A stretch of 64,000 nucleotides of DNA, from assembly GCF_010974945.1 (NCBI RefSeq), contig NZ_JAAIVB010000012.1:124001-188000 (forward strand), in the 5' to 3' direction. Origin of the DNA: Noviherbaspirillum galbum. GTDB taxonomy: Bacteria; Pseudomonadota; Gammaproteobacteria; Burkholderiales; Burkholderiaceae_D. Position numbers and translations under genes: made by a program. How positions within the stretch are numbered: the stretch's first letter is position 1; each line of letters begins with the position of its first letter. The notes under the pieces are model-generated. The model was given only the letters and a program-made list of their open reading frames with translations, was not told the origin of the DNA and did not search any database. This document shows positions 38,603-49,745 of this stretch, piece after piece.

Positions 38603-39463
38603 TCAGGAATTGACCACTTCCCCGCCGTTCGGATGCAGTATCTGGCCGGTCATGTACGACGCATCCTCGGAAGCGAGAAAGACATAGGCGGGCGCCACTT
38701 CGTCCGGCTGGCCCGGCCTTCCCAGCGGCACGCTGCTGCCGAATTTCTCGACCTCCTCCGGCGGGAAGGTCGACGGAATCAGCGGCGTCCAGATCGGCCC
38801 CGGCGCCACGCCGTTGACGTGGATGCCCTTCTCGGCGAGCTGCTGCGAGAGCGACCGGGTGAAGGCCGTGATCGCCCCCTTGGTCGATGAATAGTCCAGC
38901 AGGTGGCCGCTGCCGCGGTACGCCGTCACCGAGGTCGTGTTGATGATGCGCGCGCCCGGCTTCAGGTGAGGAATGGCCGCGCGCACGGTGTAGAACATTG
39001 AGAAGATGTTGGTGCGGAAGGTCTTTTCGAGCTGCTCGTCGCTGATGTCGGCGATGCTTTGCTGGGGAAATTGCTGGGCCGCGTTGTTGACGAGGATGTC
39101 CAGCTTGCCGAAGGATTGCACCGCGGTGTCGACCAGCTTGCGGCAGAAGGCGGAATCGGCGACGTCGCCGGCGACGGCGAGACATTCGCGGCCCTCCGCT
39201 TCCACCAGTCGCCGCGTTTCCTCCGCGTCCTGGTGCTCGTCGAGGTAGCCGATCACCACGTTGGCGCCTTCCTTGGCGAACATCACCGCGACCGCCCGGC
39301 CGATGCCGCTGTCGCCGCCGGTGATCAGGGCAACCTTGCCCTTGAGCTTGCCGCTGCCCTTGTAGCCGCGTGCGCTCGACTCCGGCTGCGGGCGCATCTG
39401 CGCCTGCACGCCGGGCTGGTGATCCTGGTGTTGCGGGGGAATGTCGGGTTTATCTTGTGCCAT
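38603..39463 (-). CDS. SDR family oxidoreductase, general-stress (YhdG/YghA-like) type
   Basis: 286 residues. After a Gln/His-rich N-terminal tail (QDKPDIPPQHQDHQPGVQ) the fold has ALITGGDSGIGRAVAVMFA, NNAAQQFPQ, and catalytic NTTSVTAYRGSGHLLDYSSTK (in parts). The end SYMTGQILHPNGGEVVNS is typical of this group. The usual length is about 285-300. It reduces or oxidises an unknown alcohol or carbonyl; relatives are induced by stress. Confidence 0.85.
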   Translation of the reverse strand: MAQDKPDIPPQHQDHQPGVQAQMRPQPESSARGYKGSGKLKGKVALITGGDSGIGRAVAVMFAKEGANVVIGYLDEHQDAEETRRLVEAEGRECLAVAGDVADSAFCRKLVDTAVQSFGKLDILVNNAAQQFPQQSIADISDEQLEKTFRTNIFSMFYTVRAAIPHLKPGARIINTTSVTAYRGSGHLLDYSSTKGAITAFTRSLSQQLAEKGIHVNGVAPGPIWTPLIPSTFPPEEVEKFGSSVPLGRPGQPDEVAPAYVFLASEDASYMTGQILHPNGGEVVNS

Positions 39464-39516
39464 CGTTCGCCTCCATCGTTGATGCTGGATGGAGGCTGGC
39501 TTTCGCGGTTGGTTCC

Positions 39517-40524
39517 TCAGGCCGCGACCGGCTGCATGCGCGCGGCCGCGTCGAGCAGCAGGCGCGGATCGCCCAGTGCGAGCTTGCGCGCGTCGGAAAG
39601 GGTTTGCCGGAACGCGCGCGCGCCAGGAATGCCGGTCATGAGGCCGAGCATGTGGCGGGTGATGCTGTTGAGGCGCAGGCCGGCGCCGTTGTTGCCGTAA
39701 CGCTCGAGCTGTGCGGCGATGTAGGGCAGCATGGCTTCGATGATTTCCTGCCGCGACTTCACCGGCGCGTCGTCGCCGTAGTAGCGCGCATCGAAGGACG
39801 CCATCAGGTAGGGGTTATGGTAGGCCTCGCGCCCGAGCATGACGCCATCCACGTGCTGCAGATGCAGGTCGATCTCTTCCACGGTCTTGATGCCGCCATT
39901 GATGATGATTTCCAGATGCGGGAAATCGCGCTTGAGCTGGTAGGCGTATTCGGGCTTGAGCGGAGGGATCTCGCGGTTTTCCTTCGGGCTCAGGCCTTTC
40001 AGGATGGCATTGCGGGCGTGGGCGATGAAGGTATGGCAGCCGGCCTCGGCGATGGTGCCGACGAAATCGCGCACGAAACCGTAGGATGAAACCTCGTCGA
40101 TGCCGATGCGGTGCTTGACGGTAACGTCGATCTCGACGGCGTCGCGCATCGCCTTCACGCAATCCGCCACGAGTTGCGGTTCGGCCATCAGGCAGGCGCC
40201 AAATGCGCCCTTCTGCACGCGTTCCGACGGACAGCCGCAATTCAGGTTGATCTCGTCGTAGCCCCACTGCTCGCCCAGCTTCGCGCTTTTCGCCAGGTCG
40301 GCAGGCTCGCTGCCGCCAAGCTGGAGGGCCACCGGATGCTCTTCCTCGTTGAACTTGAGATGGCGCTCGACGTCGCCATGGATCAGGGCGCCGGTCGTCA
40401 CCATCTCGGTGTAAAGCCAGGTATGGCGGGTGATCTGCCGGTGGAACATTCGGCAATGGCGGTCGGTCCAGTCCATCATGGGCGCGACCGATAGCCGGCG
40501 GGGCTTGTAAGACGTTGTTTTCAC
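39517..40524 (-). CDS. dusA: tRNA-dihydrouridine(20/20a) synthase
   Basis: 335 residues. [18 protein letters not shown] is the start of the FMN barrel. [21 protein letters not shown] holds the catalytic Cys in GACLM, and [10 protein letters not shown] and [12 protein letters not shown] bind FMN phosphate. The end [22 protein letters not shown] is DusA-specific. It reduces uridines in the tRNA D-loop with NADPH. A TACAAT word (40555-40560, minus) may be its -10 box. Confidence 0.95.
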   Translation of the reverse strand: MKTTSYKPRRLSVAPMMDWTDRHCRMFHRQITRHTWLYTEMVTTGALIHGDVERHLKFNEEEHPVALQLGGSEPADLAKSAKLGEQWGYDEINLNCGCPSERVQKGAFGACLMAEPQLVADCVKAMRDAVEIDVTVKHRIGIDEVSSYGFVRDFVGTIAEAGCHTFIAHARNAILKGLSPKENREIPPLKPEYAYQLKRDFPHLEIIINGGIKTVEEIDLHLQHVDGVMLGREAYHNPYLMASFDARYYGDDAPVKSRQEIIEAMLPYIAAQLERYGNNGAGLRLNSITRHMLGLMTGIPGARAFRQTLSDARKLALGDPRLLLDAAARMQPVAA

Positions 40525-40829
40525 GGGGAGTTTGCGTAATTCTGGAGTGACGCGATTGTACCTGTCCGGCCGTCGTTCCGCAGCGCGGGCCGTGCCGACT
40601 CCGTTCGGCCTGCCATGTTTCCGGGAAAGATTTCCTTTCCTTGCATGCCAGGAACGACATTAACCAAGATCAATGCAGCTTCCACGGGATTGTCCGAAGC
40701 TTTACGTTGAGGTAGATCGTCATTCCCTCGGCCCATTTTCATTTTCCGTTTGCCGCCGGGGACCAGCACCAATTCGGTGTCAAAAAGACTAAGATAGTCC
40801 GACACCATCTTTTACAGACGAGGTTACGC
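40525..40829. other. Intergenic region between divergent dusA and the transaminase gene
   Basis: A 305 bp gap. A possible dusA -10 (TACAAT, minus strand, 40555-40560) is present. Near the transaminase start there is a GGTGTC / GACACC dyad (40775-40780, 40801-40806) that could be a regulator site, with a following TTTTACA stretch. Confidence 0.45.
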
Positions 40830-42182
40830 ATGCCAAACCCGATCAATACCGAACATTTCTGGATGCCCTTCACCGCGAACCGGCAGTACAAGGCGAAGCC
40901 GCGACTGCTGGCGGGCGCGTCCGGCATGCATTACACCACCGACGATGGACGCAAGATCCTCGACGGCACCGCGGGCCTGTGGTGCGTGAACGCGGGCCAT
41001 TGCCATCCGAAGATCACCGCCGCCATCCAGCAGCAGGCCGGGACCATGGATTTCGCGCCGACCTTCCAGATGGGACATCCCAAGGTGTTCGAGGCGGCGA
41101 CGGCCCTCGCGTCGATCGCGCCCGAGGGCTTGAACCGGGTGTTCTTCTGCAATGACGGCTCGGAAGCGGTGGACACCGCCCTGAAGATCGCGCTCGCCTA
41201 CCACCGCGTGCGCGGCGACGGCTTGCGCACGCGGCTCGTGGGCCGCGAGCGCGGCTACCACGGCGTGGGTTTCGGCGGCATCGCGGTCGGCGGCATCGCC
41301 GGCAACCGCAAGCATTTCGGCCCCGCCCTGCCGGGCGTCGATCACCTGCGCCATCCGCTCGACATCGGCCGCAACGCCTTCTCGAAAGGCTTGCCCGAGC
41401 ATGGCGCCGAACTGGCCGACGAACTCGAGCAGCGCATCGTCACCTTGCATGATCCCTCGACCATCGCAGCGGTCATCGTCGAACCCATCCAGGGCTCGAC
41501 CGGCGTGATCCTCCCGCCCAAGGGCTACCTGCAGAAGCTGCGCACGATCTGCGACAAGTACGGCATCCTGCTGATCTTCGATGAAGTGATCACCGGTTTC
41601 GGCCGGCTCGGCACGTCCTTCGCCGCCGACTTCTTCGGCGTGGTGCCGGACATGATCACCTGCGCCAAGGGCCTGACCAATGCCGCCGTGCCCATGGGCG
41701 CGGTGCTGGTGCGCCAGGACATCCACGACACCTTCATGCAGGCAGCGCCGGAGAACGCCATCGAGTTCTTCCATGGCTATACCTATTCCGGCCACCCGCT
41801 CGCGGCGGCGGCCTGCGTTGCCGCCATGGATGTCTACAAGGAAGAGGGCCTGTTCGATCGCGCCGCGTCGATGTCGCCTTACTTCGAGCAAGCGGCGCAC
41901 AGCCTGAAAGGCTTGCCCTACGTGAAGGACGTGCGCAACCTCGGCATGGTGTGCGGCATCGAGCTGGAATCGGTTCCGGGCAAGCCGACCGCGCGCGCCT
42001 TCGATGTCTTCCTGAAGTGTTTCTGGGAAAAGGGTGTGCTGATCCGGACCACGAATGACATCATCGCGCTGTCGCCGCCGCTGATCATCGACAAGCCGCA
42101 GATCGACCAGCTGTTCGGCGCGATCGCGGACGTGCTGAAGGCGGAAAAGCCGGTGCCGGACGTGAAGACGGTCGCGGCCTAA
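40830..42182 (+). CDS. Omega-amino-acid (beta-alanine):pyruvate transaminase, class III
   Basis: 450 residues. EHFWMPFTANRQYKAKPRLL at the N-terminus is typical of beta-alanine:pyruvate transaminases. FCNDGSEAVDTALKIA binds PLP phosphate, ILLIFDEVITGFGRLG holds the Asp that contacts the pyridine, and TCAKGLTNAAVPMGAV the PLP-binding Lys. It moves an amino group from beta-alanine or a similar omega amine to pyruvate. GAGGTTACGC precedes the ATG. Single gene, flanked by a repeat element. Confidence 0.9.
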   Translation: MPNPINTEHFWMPFTANRQYKAKPRLLAGASGMHYTTDDGRKILDGTAGLWCVNAGHCHPKITAAIQQQAGTMDFAPTFQMGHPKVFEAATALASIAPEGLNRVFFCNDGSEAVDTALKIALAYHRVRGDGLRTRLVGRERGYHGVGFGGIAVGGIAGNRKHFGPALPGVDHLRHPLDIGRNAFSKGLPEHGAELADELEQRIVTLHDPSTIAAVIVEPIQGSTGVILPPKGYLQKLRTICDKYGILLIFDEVITGFGRLGTSFAADFFGVVPDMITCAKGLTNAAVPMGAVLVRQDIHDTFMQAAPENAIEFFHGYTYSGHPLAAAACVAAMDVYKEEGLFDRAASMSPYFEQAAHSLKGLPYVKDVRNLGMVCGIELESVPGKPTARAFDVFLKCFWEKGVLIRTTNDIIALSPPLIIDKPQIDQLFGAIADVLKAEKPVPDVKTVAA

Positions 42183-42199
42183 TCCAGAATCGGAGCGCT

Positions 42200-42262
42200 G
42201 TCATCCCCGCGAAGGCGGGGATCCCATTTCGCCGGTCCGGCGAGATGCACTCATGGATCCCC
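42200..42262. repeat. REP-like dispersed repeat (degenerate pair)
   Basis: The left unit GTCATCCCCGCGAAGGCGGG (42200 on) forms a CCCCGC-GAAG-GCGGGG hairpin (42204-42219). A partial right unit ATGGATCCCCG follows (42251-42261). Units of this kind are dispersed in many proteobacterial genomes. It overlaps the last codons of the EamA gene. Confidence 0.6.
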
Positions 42263-43130
42263 GTATGCCCGCGACCTCGTTGACGACGAGGGCCGCCATC
42301 ACGATCGCTCCGCCGACCAGGGTTTCATGCGCCGGCACTTCGCCCGCGCCGAGCCAGGCCCAGATCGGTCCCAGCAAGACTTCCAGCAAGGATAGCAAGG
42401 CCACCTCGGGCGCGGACAGGTGCCGCGCTGCCTTCACCATCAGCATGCAGGGCAATCCGAGCTGGAACACGCCCAGCACGGCCAGCAGGCCGATGTCATG
42501 CCACGACGCCTGCAACGGACTCGCGAAGGGCAGCATGAGCAAGGCGGAAAACACGCTGCCGAGGAAGACGGCGGGAATCAGGTCGACGCCCTGCCCGGCG
42601 CGCTTGATAAGAATCAGGTTCGTGGCCGACGCAACGGGCACCGCGAGCCCGATCAACATGCCGATGAGGTGGCCGCCCGCCAGCTCGCCCAGCCCGCTGA
42701 CGAACATCCATGCCATGCCGGCCATCGCGGCCGCGATCGCCAGCCAGGTGCGGCCGGGGATGCGCTGCTTCAGCACGACCCAGGCGAGAAAGGCGGTCAG
42801 GAGGGGTGCCACGCTCATGACGATGAGCGTATTGGCGACCGTGGTCTTGGTCAGTGAAATCATGAAGGCGACGTACATCGTGCACCACATGAGGCCGCTG
42901 AAGACATCCACCTTGCCGAGGCCGCGCAGCGTCGTGACGCTGCCGCGCCAACCCTGCTGAACGAGCATGCCGCCGGCAACACAGAGGGAAGAGAAGACGC
43001 TGCGCCAGAAAGTGACGTCGAATCCGCGCGCCGCGTCGAGATGGCGGGTGATGACGCCGGCGATGCTCCACATGGCGGGAGCGGCGATCATGAGCAGCAA
43101 GGCTCGTCGATGGGGAGTCAGGAATTGCAT
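42201..43130 (-). CDS. EamA/DMT-family transporter
   Basis: 309 residues with about ten transmembrane helices in two EamA repeats (first ~15-145, second ~165-285). WSIAGVITRHLD, VANTLIVMSVAPLLTAFLAWVV (in parts) and the second-repeat LLSLLEVLLGPIWAWLGAGE are typical. It exports or imports a small metabolite; substrate unknown. The last ~18 residues (SASRRTGEMGSPPSRG and stop) are encoded by the REP-like repeat, so the original C-terminus was replaced or extended. Confidence 0.85.
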   Translation of the reverse strand: MQFLTPHRRALLLMIAAPAMWSIAGVITRHLDAARGFDVTFWRSVFSSLCVAGGMLVQQGWRGSVTTLRGLGKVDVFSGLMWCTMYVAFMISLTKTTVANTLIVMSVAPLLTAFLAWVVLKQRIPGRTWLAIAAAMAGMAWMFVSGLGELAGGHLIGMLIGLAVPVASATNLILIKRAGQGVDLIPAVFLGSVFSALLMLPFASPLQASWHDIGLLAVLGVFQLGLPCMLMVKAARHLSAPEVALLSLLEVLLGPIWAWLGAGEVPAHETLVGGAIVMAALVVNEVAGIRGSMSASRRTGEMGSPPSRG

Positions 43131-43297
43131 GGGACATGTCCGCCGGACGGCCGGGTTGCCGTCCGTGCCGCTGCGTTGCCGGCGCGCGGAATGGTTTGCA
43201 TGGTTAAGTTGGAACGCTGAAAGAATAAACCCGGAATCGTCCGGCTTGCGCCATGGATGTCCGGGTCGTCAGGTCGCGGCGTGGACGCCGCGTCACA

Positions 43298-45133
43298 TCA
43301 TGCCGCTTCGCGCGACGCCTTCTTGCGCTCGTGTTCCTTCAGGAAGCGCTTGCGCAGGCGGATGCTCTTCGGCGTGATTTCGACCAGTTCATCGTCCTCG
43401 ATGAATTCGACGGCGTACTCCAGCGTGAGCTGGATCGGCGGAATCAGGCGCACCGCCTCGTCGGTACCGGAAGCGCGCACGTTGGTGAGCTGCTTGCCCT
43501 TGATGGGGTTGACCACCAGGTCGTTGTCGCGCGAATGGATGCCGATGATCATGCCTTCGTACACCGGGTCGTTGTGGGTCACGAACATGCGGCCGCGATC
43601 CTGGAGCTTCCACAGCGCGTAGGCAACGGCAGCGCCATCGTCCTGGGAAATCAGCACGCCGTTGCGGCGGCCGGCGAGTTCCGGCTTGTTGGTATCGACC
43701 GGCGCGTAGTCGTCGAAGATGTGCGACATGAGGCCGGTGCCGCGCGTGAGCGTCATGAATTCCGACTGGAAGCCGATGAGGCCGCGGGCGGGAATGCGAT
43801 ACTCGAGGCGCACGCGGCCCTTGCCGTCCGGTTCCATGTTCTGGAGGTCGCCACGGCGGCGGCCGAGTTCTTCCATCACGCCGCCCTGGTGGCCTTCTTC
43901 CACGTCCACCGTCAGCAGCTCGTAGGGCTCGCACTTCACGCCGTCGATGTCCTTGAACACCACGCGCGGACGGGAGACGGCCAGTTCATAGCCTTCGCGC
44001 CGCATGTTTTCCAGCAGGATGGTGAGGTGCAGTTCGCCGCGGCCCGAGACCTCGAAGGTGGTTTCGTCGCCGGTATCCGTCACGCGCAGCGCGACGTTGG
44101 ACTTGAGTTCGCGGTCGAGGCGCTCGCGGATCTGGCGGCTGGTGACGAACTTGCCTTCGCGTCCCGCCAGGGGCGAGCTGTTGACGAGGAAGTTCATGGT
44201 CAGCGTCGGCTCGTCGACCTTGAGCATGGGCAGGGCGTCCGGGGTATCGGGCGCGCACACGGTGGTGCCGATGCCGAGTTCCTCGATGCCGTTGATCAGC
44301 ACGATGTCGCCGGCCTGGGCTTCGTCGACCAGTACGCGGTCGAGGCCCTTGAACTTCAGCACCTGGTTGACGCGGGCCTTGAGCGGCGTCGAGTCGGGGC
44401 CGTTCATGACGATGACGTCCTGCAGGGACTTCACGCGGCCGCGCTTGATGCGGCCGATGCCGATCTTACCGACGTAGGAGGAATAATCGAGGGAAGAGAT
44501 CTGGAGCTGCAGCGGACCGTCGGGATCGTCGTCGCGCACCGGCACGTGTTCCAGCACGGCGTCGAACAGCGGCTTCATCGTACCTTCGCGGACCGTCGGA
44601 TCGAGGCTGGCATAGCCATTGAGCGCGGAAGCGTAGACCACCGGGAAGTCGAGCTGCTCTTCGGTCGCGCCGAGCTTGTCGAACAGTTCGAAGGTCGCGT
44701 TGATGACCCAGTCCGGGCGGGCGCCGGGACGGTCGATCTTGTTGACGACGACGATGGGCTTGAGACCGAGGCCGAGCGCCTTGCGGGTCACGAAGCGGGT
44801 CTGGGGCATCGGGCCTTCGACCGCGTCGACCAGCAGCAGCACGGAATCGACCATCGACAGCACGCGCTCCACTTCGCCGCCGAAGTCGGCGTGGCCCGGG
44901 GTGTCGACGATGTTGATGTGCGTGCCTTCGTATTCGACGGCGCAGTTCTTGGCGAGGATGGTAATCCCGCGTTCCTTTTCCAGGTCATTGGAATCCATGA
45001 CGCGGTTATCGACTTGCTGGTTTTCGCGGAAGGTGCCGGACTGACGCAGCAGCTGATCCACCAGCGTGGTTTTGCCATGGTCGACGTGGGCGATGATGGC
45101 GATGTTACGCAGGGCGCGTTGGGTGTGTGACAT
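43298..45133 (-). CDS. typA: Ribosome-associated GTPase TypA/BipA
   Basis: 611 residues. The G-domain has [16 protein letters not shown], the switch [23 protein letters not shown] and [13 protein letters not shown]. The C-terminal part has EF-G-like domains III and V and the BipA-specific [14 protein letters not shown]. It assists 50S assembly and translation under cold and stress. An extended -10 promoter (TGCTATAAT) lies at 45166-45174. Confidence 0.97.
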   Translation of the reverse strand: MSHTQRALRNIAIIAHVDHGKTTLVDQLLRQSGTFRENQQVDNRVMDSNDLEKERGITILAKNCAVEYEGTHINIVDTPGHADFGGEVERVLSMVDSVLLLVDAVEGPMPQTRFVTRKALGLGLKPIVVVNKIDRPGARPDWVINATFELFDKLGATEEQLDFPVVYASALNGYASLDPTVREGTMKPLFDAVLEHVPVRDDDPDGPLQLQISSLDYSSYVGKIGIGRIKRGRVKSLQDVIVMNGPDSTPLKARVNQVLKFKGLDRVLVDEAQAGDIVLINGIEELGIGTTVCAPDTPDALPMLKVDEPTLTMNFLVNSSPLAGREGKFVTSRQIRERLDRELKSNVALRVTDTGDETTFEVSGRGELHLTILLENMRREGYELAVSRPRVVFKDIDGVKCEPYELLTVDVEEGHQGGVMEELGRRRGDLQNMEPDGKGRVRLEYRIPARGLIGFQSEFMTLTRGTGLMSHIFDDYAPVDTNKPELAGRRNGVLISQDDGAAVAYALWKLQDRGRMFVTHNDPVYEGMIIGIHSRDNDLVVNPIKGKQLTNVRASGTDEAVRLIPPIQLTLEYAVEFIEDDELVEITPKSIRLRKRFLKEHERKKASREAA

Positions 45134-45165
45134 GGGAGTGGGGAGCGGGAGACGGAAAACCGAAA

Positions 45166-45174
45166 ATTATAGCA
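45166..45174 (-). promoter_or_regulatory. typA promoter, extended -10
   Basis: The minus strand reads TGC-TATAAT (TATAAT at 45171-45166). The -35 region is poor (AAGGTT), as is common with an extended -10. It is about 33 nt upstream of the ATG at 45133. Confidence 0.6.
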
Positions 45175-45366
45175 TGGCAAGCAGGATCAACCTTAGGAAA
45201 ACCCTTCCATTTCAATGAGTTGGTTGGAATGAAAGGAGTCCGGCCGGAAAATCCATGGTCCTGTCCATGCGCTGGCATGGTAACGAGCGACTATGACAAG
45301 AGGATTTCTGCTTGGTTTGCAGGCGCTGCGATTTTTTTCGCCCGGCCGCGCCTGGCAATATGCAGG

Positions 45367-46299
45367 CTAGGCCGCGGTGGCGATCAGCCGTTCCGGCGCC
45401 AGGACTCCGTAGGCCGCGAACTGTGCCGTGCCGAGCAGGCGCCGGCCGTCGTCGGCATAGACCCGCACCCGCCCTGCCGATGCGGGAAGCGCGAGGCCGG
45501 CATCATGCAGCGCCAGCCGCTGTCCTTGCAGGAAGCGGCGCGCCAGTTCCTCGCCGAGCACTACCTGGGGGAAACTGCTGAGCAAGGCATCGACGGGAGC
45601 AAGCAAGCCCTCGCGCTGTGCGGCGGGAGCGGCTTCCAGATCCGGCAAGCCGATTGCGCCATCGAGCGTGAGGGTGCCCACCGCCGTGCGGCGCAAGGCG
45701 TTCAGGTGCGCGCCGCATCCCAGCGCCGCGCCGATGTCCTCGCCCAGGACGCGGATATACGTGCCCTTGCTGCAACTTACCCGCAGCCGCAGGGTTGGCG
45801 CTTCGTAGGAAAGCAGGTCGAGCGCATGGATGGTCACCTTGCGCGCTTCGCGCTCGAGGGTAATGCCGGCGCGTGCATACTCGTACAGAGGCTTGCCGTC
45901 GCGCTTGAGCGCGGAATACATCGGCGGCACCTGGGAGATGTCGCCGCGGAAACGGGCGAGCACGCGCTCTATCTGCTCGGCGCTGACATCCACCGGGCGG
46001 GTGTCGAGCACCTCGCCCTCCGTGTCCCCGGTCGCCGTGCGGATGCCGAGATGCACGACCGTTTCGTAGGTCTTGTCGCTTTCCAGCAGGTCCTGGGAAA
46101 ACTTCGTGGCTTCGCCGAAGCACAAGGGCAGCAGGCCGGTCGCGAACGGGTCCAGCGTCCCGGTATGCCCGGCCTTTTGCGCATTCAGCAATCGCTTGGC
46201 GCGGACCAGCGCATCGTTGCTGGACAGGCCGACCGGCTTGTCCAGCAGGAGCACGCCGTGCACCGGGACGCGCGGAATCTTGGGCGTTGTTTGCGCCAT
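45367..46299 (-). CDS. truB: tRNA pseudouridine(55) synthase
   Basis: 310 residues. LLLDKPVGLSSNDALV opens the fold. HTGTLDPFATGLLPLCFGEATK contains the catalytic Asp (motif II). ALKRDGKPLYEYARAG and CSKGTYIRVLGEDIGAALG complete the site. The C-terminal PUA-like region is present. It modifies U55 in the T-loop of tRNAs. 20 bp after rbfA in the rimP operon. Confidence 0.96.
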   Translation of the reverse strand: MAQTTPKIPRVPVHGVLLLDKPVGLSSNDALVRAKRLLNAQKAGHTGTLDPFATGLLPLCFGEATKFSQDLLESDKTYETVVHLGIRTATGDTEGEVLDTRPVDVSAEQIERVLARFRGDISQVPPMYSALKRDGKPLYEYARAGITLEREARKVTIHALDLLSYEAPTLRLRVSCSKGTYIRVLGEDIGAALGCGAHLNALRRTAVGTLTLDGAIGLPDLEAAPAAQREGLLAPVDALLSSFPQVVLGEELARRFLQGQRLALHDAGLALPASAGRVRVYADDGRRLLGTAQFAAYGVLAPERLIATAA

Positions 46300-46319
46300 G
46301 GAATGGGAGGAAACAGGGT

Positions 46320-46706
46320 TCAGACGTCGGCGTCCTTGGCCCGGGTGGCATTCGCCTCATCGATCAGCTTCGACAATTCCATGCCGCGGGAAGTCGAGGT
46401 GTCGTGGACGAAATGCAGCTCGGGAATGGTATGGATGGTCAGCCGTCGGCCCAGCTGGCCGCGGATGAAGCCGGCGGCTTTCCGCAGTCCGGACAAGGTG
46501 TTGGCGATCGCCTCGGCATCGTCGACCAGGGTGGTGAAATATACCTTGGCATGGGCATAGTCCGGGGTCACCTGGACTTCGGTGATGGTAATCATGCCTA
46601 CCCGTGGATCTTTCAGATCGTAGGCGATGATTTCCGCCAGGTCGCGCTGGATCTGGTCGGCGACCCGAACGCCGCGGCCGGGAATGGATTTGCTGTGTTT
46701 TGCCAT
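46320..46706 (-). CDS. rbfA: 30S ribosome-binding factor A
   Basis: 128 residues from ATG 46706, where the protein begins [20 protein letters not shown] as in relatives; GGAAG lies upstream. The KH-like fold has [25 protein letters not shown] (in parts) and a final [11 protein letters not shown]. It matures 16S rRNA 5' ends and is needed in the cold. Between infB (121 bp upstream) and truB. Confidence 0.95.
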   Translation of the reverse strand: MAKHSKSIPGRGVRVADQIQRDLAEIIAYDLKDPRVGMITITEVQVTPDYAHAKVYFTTLVDDAEAIANTLSGLRKAAGFIRGQLGRRLTIHTIPELHFVHDTSTSRGMELSKLIDEANATRAKDADV

Positions 46707-46827
46707 GGCCTGGCTTCCAGAAAGAAAATGCACGGCACTCCAGCCTCAGGAAGGCCGGGTGTCATGGAGGTACGCGGAATGGATGGATAGCCGCACCGGC
46801 GGTGCCGGTGCGGATTCGCGAACTTGT

Positions 46828-49695
46828 TTACAGCGTACGCGCTACTTCTTGGACTTCAAAGACTTCGAGTTGATCGCCTTCCTTGATGTCGTTGAAGTTC
46901 TTCAGCGACAGGCCGCACTCGAAGCCGGCCTTGACTTCGCGGACGTCGTCCTTGAAGCGCTTGAGCGAATCGAGCTCGCCGGTCCAGATGACGACGTTGT
47001 CGCGCAGCAGGCGGACCGACGCGGAACGCTTGACGGTGCCATCGAGCACGTAGCAACCGGCGATCGAGCCGACCTTGCTGATGTGGAACACCTGGCGGAT
47101 TTCCACCAAGCCAAGCGACTGCTCGCGTTTCTCGGGCGCCAGCATGCCGGACATCGCCGCCTTGATCTCGTCCACCGCATCGTAAATGATGTTGTAGTAA
47201 CGGATGTCGACGCCGCTGGTTTCTGCCAGCTTGCGGGCGGACGCATCGGCACGGGTATTGAAGCCGATGATGACCGCCTTCGACGCCACGGCAAGGTTGA
47301 CGTCCGACTCGCTGATGCCGCCCACCGCCGCATGCACGACCTGCACCCGCACCTCGTTGGTCGAGAGCTTCTGCATGGCATGCACGATGGCTTCCTGCGA
47401 ACCCTGCACGTCCGCCTTGATGATGAGCGGAAGGTTCTTGACCTCGCCTTCTGCCATCTGTTCGAACATGTTTTCCAGCTTCGCGGCTTGCTGCTTCGCC
47501 AGCTTAACGTCGCGGAACTTGCCCTGCCTGAACAGTGCGATCTCGCGTGCCTTGCGTTCGTCGGCCATGACCATGACTTCCTCGCCGGCGGCGGGGACTT
47601 CGGTCAGGCCCTGGATTTCCACCGGGATGGACGGACCGGCCTGGGCGATGGTCTTGCCGTTTTCGTCGAGCATTGCGCGCACGCGGCCGTAGGACGAACC
47701 GGCGAGCACCACGTCGCCGCGCTTGAGCGTGCCGGTCTGCACCAGCACGGTCGCGACCGGGCCACGGCCCTTGTCGAGCTTGGCTTCAATGACCAGGCCC
47801 TTGGCGAAAGCGTCGACCGGCGCGGTCAACTCCAGCACCTCGGCTTGCAGCAGCACGTTTTCCAGCAGGTCGTCGATGCCTTGGCCGGTCTTCGCAGACA
47901 CCGGGATGAACGGCGCGTCGCCGCCATAGGCTTCCGGCACCACGCCTTCGGCGACCAGTTCCTGCGTCACGCGGTCGGTGTTGGCACCCTGCTTGTCGAT
48001 CTTGTTGATCGCCACGACGATGGGCACGCCGGCCGCCTTGGCGTGGGCGATCGCTTCCTTGGTCTGGGGCATCACGCCGTCGTCGGCCGCCACCACCAAG
48101 ATGACGATGTCGGTCGCCTTGGCGCCGCGGGCACGCATCGCGGTGAACGCTTCGTGGCCCGGCGTATCGAGGAAGGTGATGATGCCGCGCCGGGTTTCCA
48201 CGTGGTAGGCACCGATGTGCTGGGTAATGCCGCCGGCTTCACCCGCGGCAACCTTGGCGCGGCGGATGTAGTCGAGCAGCGAGGTCTTGCCGTGGTCGAC
48301 GTGGCCCATGACGGTCACGACCGGAGCGCGCGGCAATGCCTCGGCGTCGGTGTGCTCGCCGGCATCTTCCAGCATGGCCTCGGGGTCGTCCAGCTTGGCG
48401 GCGAACGCTTTGTGGCCCATTTCTTCCACGACGATCATCGCGGTTTCTTGGTCCAGCACCTGGTTGATCGTGACCATCTGGCCAAGCTTCATCAGGTGCT
48501 TGATGACTTCCGATGCCTTCACCGACATCTTGTGCGCGATCTCGGCGACGGTGATGGTTTCGGGCACGTGGATTTCCTTGATGACGGCTTCGGTCGGCAC
48601 CTGGAAATTCGATTCGCGCTGGTCATCGCTGCCATGGGAGCGGCGGCCCTTCGGGCCGCCACGCCAGCCGTCGCGGCCGGTCGGGCTGCTCGTAGCGCCG
48701 GGGCCGCGGGTCTTGATGCCGCCGCGCTTTTTGGCATCGTCCTGCCATGTCGACGACACGTTGGCCGACTTGATCGATTTCTTGTCGCCCGGCTTCTTGA
48801 CGTCTTCCTTCTTGTCGCCCGGCTTTTTCTCGGCGGGCTTGTGCAGCGTGCCTTCGGCAGCCTTGGCTTGCGCGGGCGCGACCGTAGGCGCTGCGGTCGG
48901 TTCCGGCGCCTTCATGACCTTGCGCGGCGCGCTCATCATGGCCTTGATCTGGGCGACTTCTTCCGCGACGGCGCGGCGGGCGCGCTCGGTGGCGGCGGCA
49001 CGTTCCGCGGCTGCCTTGGCTTCATCCGCAGCAGCTTTCTTGCGTGCATCCTCGTCGGCCTTGCGGGCTTCGTCGTCGGCCTTGCGCTTGGTTTCCTCGG
49101 CGGCGGTCAGCTCGGCCTTTTCTTCCTTCTGCTGGCGGGATGCTGCTGCGGCGGCCTCGGCCTCGGCACGGGCGCGCGCTTCTTCTTCCGCCTTCTTCAT
49201 GGCGGCGGCCTGGGCTTCACGCTCGGCTTCGAGCCGGGCAAGGCGCTCCTGCTTTTCGCGCAGTTCCGCTTCCTGGCGAGCGATCAGCTCGGCCTGGCGG
49301 CGGGATTCTTCTTCGCGGCGGGCGATTTCCGCCGCATCGACCACGGGGGCAGACTCCGGCGCGGCCGCGCGCGGTGCCTCGACCGCCGGCTCGTCGCGCT
49401 TGATGAAGGTGCGCTTCTTGCGCACTTCCACCTGGATGGTGCGCGACTTGCCGCTCGCATCCGCCTGCTTGATCTCGGTGGTTTCCTTGCGGGTCAGGGT
49501 GATCTTCTTCTTTTCCCCATCGGGGGCAGACCCGTGCGAACGTCGCAGGTGATTCAACAGCTTGTCCTTGTCTTCCTTGGACAGCGGGTCGGACGCCGAA
49601 CTTTTCTCAACGCCCGCAGCGCGCAGTTGAGTCAGCAGGAGGTCCGCGGGCATTTTCAGTTCGGTGGCAAATTGGGCTACGTTGGTGCTCGCCAT
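46828..49695 (-). CDS. infB: Translation initiation factor IF-2
   Basis: 955 residues. An IF2-N domain ([20 protein letters not shown]) is followed by a long charged Ala/Glu/Arg-rich region (about 90-340) with coiled-coil character. The G-domain has [34 protein letters not shown] and [12 protein letters not shown]-terminal domains II-IV end with [11 protein letters not shown]. It brings fMet-tRNA to the 30S subunit. Fourth-to-last position in the rimP operon, 50 bp after nusA. Confidence 0.98.
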   Translation of the reverse strand: MASTNVAQFATELKMPADLLLTQLRAAGVEKSSASDPLSKEDKDKLLNHLRRSHGSAPDGEKKKITLTRKETTEIKQADASGKSRTIQVEVRKKRTFIKRDEPAVEAPRAAAPESAPVVDAAEIARREEESRRQAELIARQEAELREKQERLARLEAEREAQAAAMKKAEEEARARAEAEAAAAASRQQKEEKAELTAAEETKRKADDEARKADEDARKKAAADEAKAAAERAAATERARRAVAEEVAQIKAMMSAPRKVMKAPEPTAAPTVAPAQAKAAEGTLHKPAEKKPGDKKEDVKKPGDKKSIKSANVSSTWQDDAKKRGGIKTRGPGATSSPTGRDGWRGGPKGRRSHGSDDQRESNFQVPTEAVIKEIHVPETITVAEIAHKMSVKASEVIKHLMKLGQMVTINQVLDQETAMIVVEEMGHKAFAAKLDDPEAMLEDAGEHTDAEALPRAPVVTVMGHVDHGKTSLLDYIRRAKVAAGEAGGITQHIGAYHVETRRGIITFLDTPGHEAFTAMRARGAKATDIVILVVAADDGVMPQTKEAIAHAKAAGVPIVVAINKIDKQGANTDRVTQELVAEGVVPEAYGGDAPFIPVSAKTGQGIDDLLENVLLQAEVLELTAPVDAFAKGLVIEAKLDKGRGPVATVLVQTGTLKRGDVVLAGSSYGRVRAMLDENGKTIAQAGPSIPVEIQGLTEVPAAGEEVMVMADERKAREIALFRQGKFRDVKLAKQQAAKLENMFEQMAEGEVKNLPLIIKADVQGSQEAIVHAMQKLSTNEVRVQVVHAAVGGISESDVNLAVASKAVIIGFNTRADASARKLAETSGVDIRYYNIIYDAVDEIKAAMSGMLAPEKREQSLGLVEIRQVFHISKVGSIAGCYVLDGTVKRSASVRLLRDNVVIWTGELDSLKRFKDDVREVKAGFECGLSLKNFNDIKEGDQLEVFEVQEVARTL

Positions 49696-49745
49696 TCAGT
49701 CCTCTTTTCTATGTGACACGGCTATGTATATGGGGGCGGACTCGT

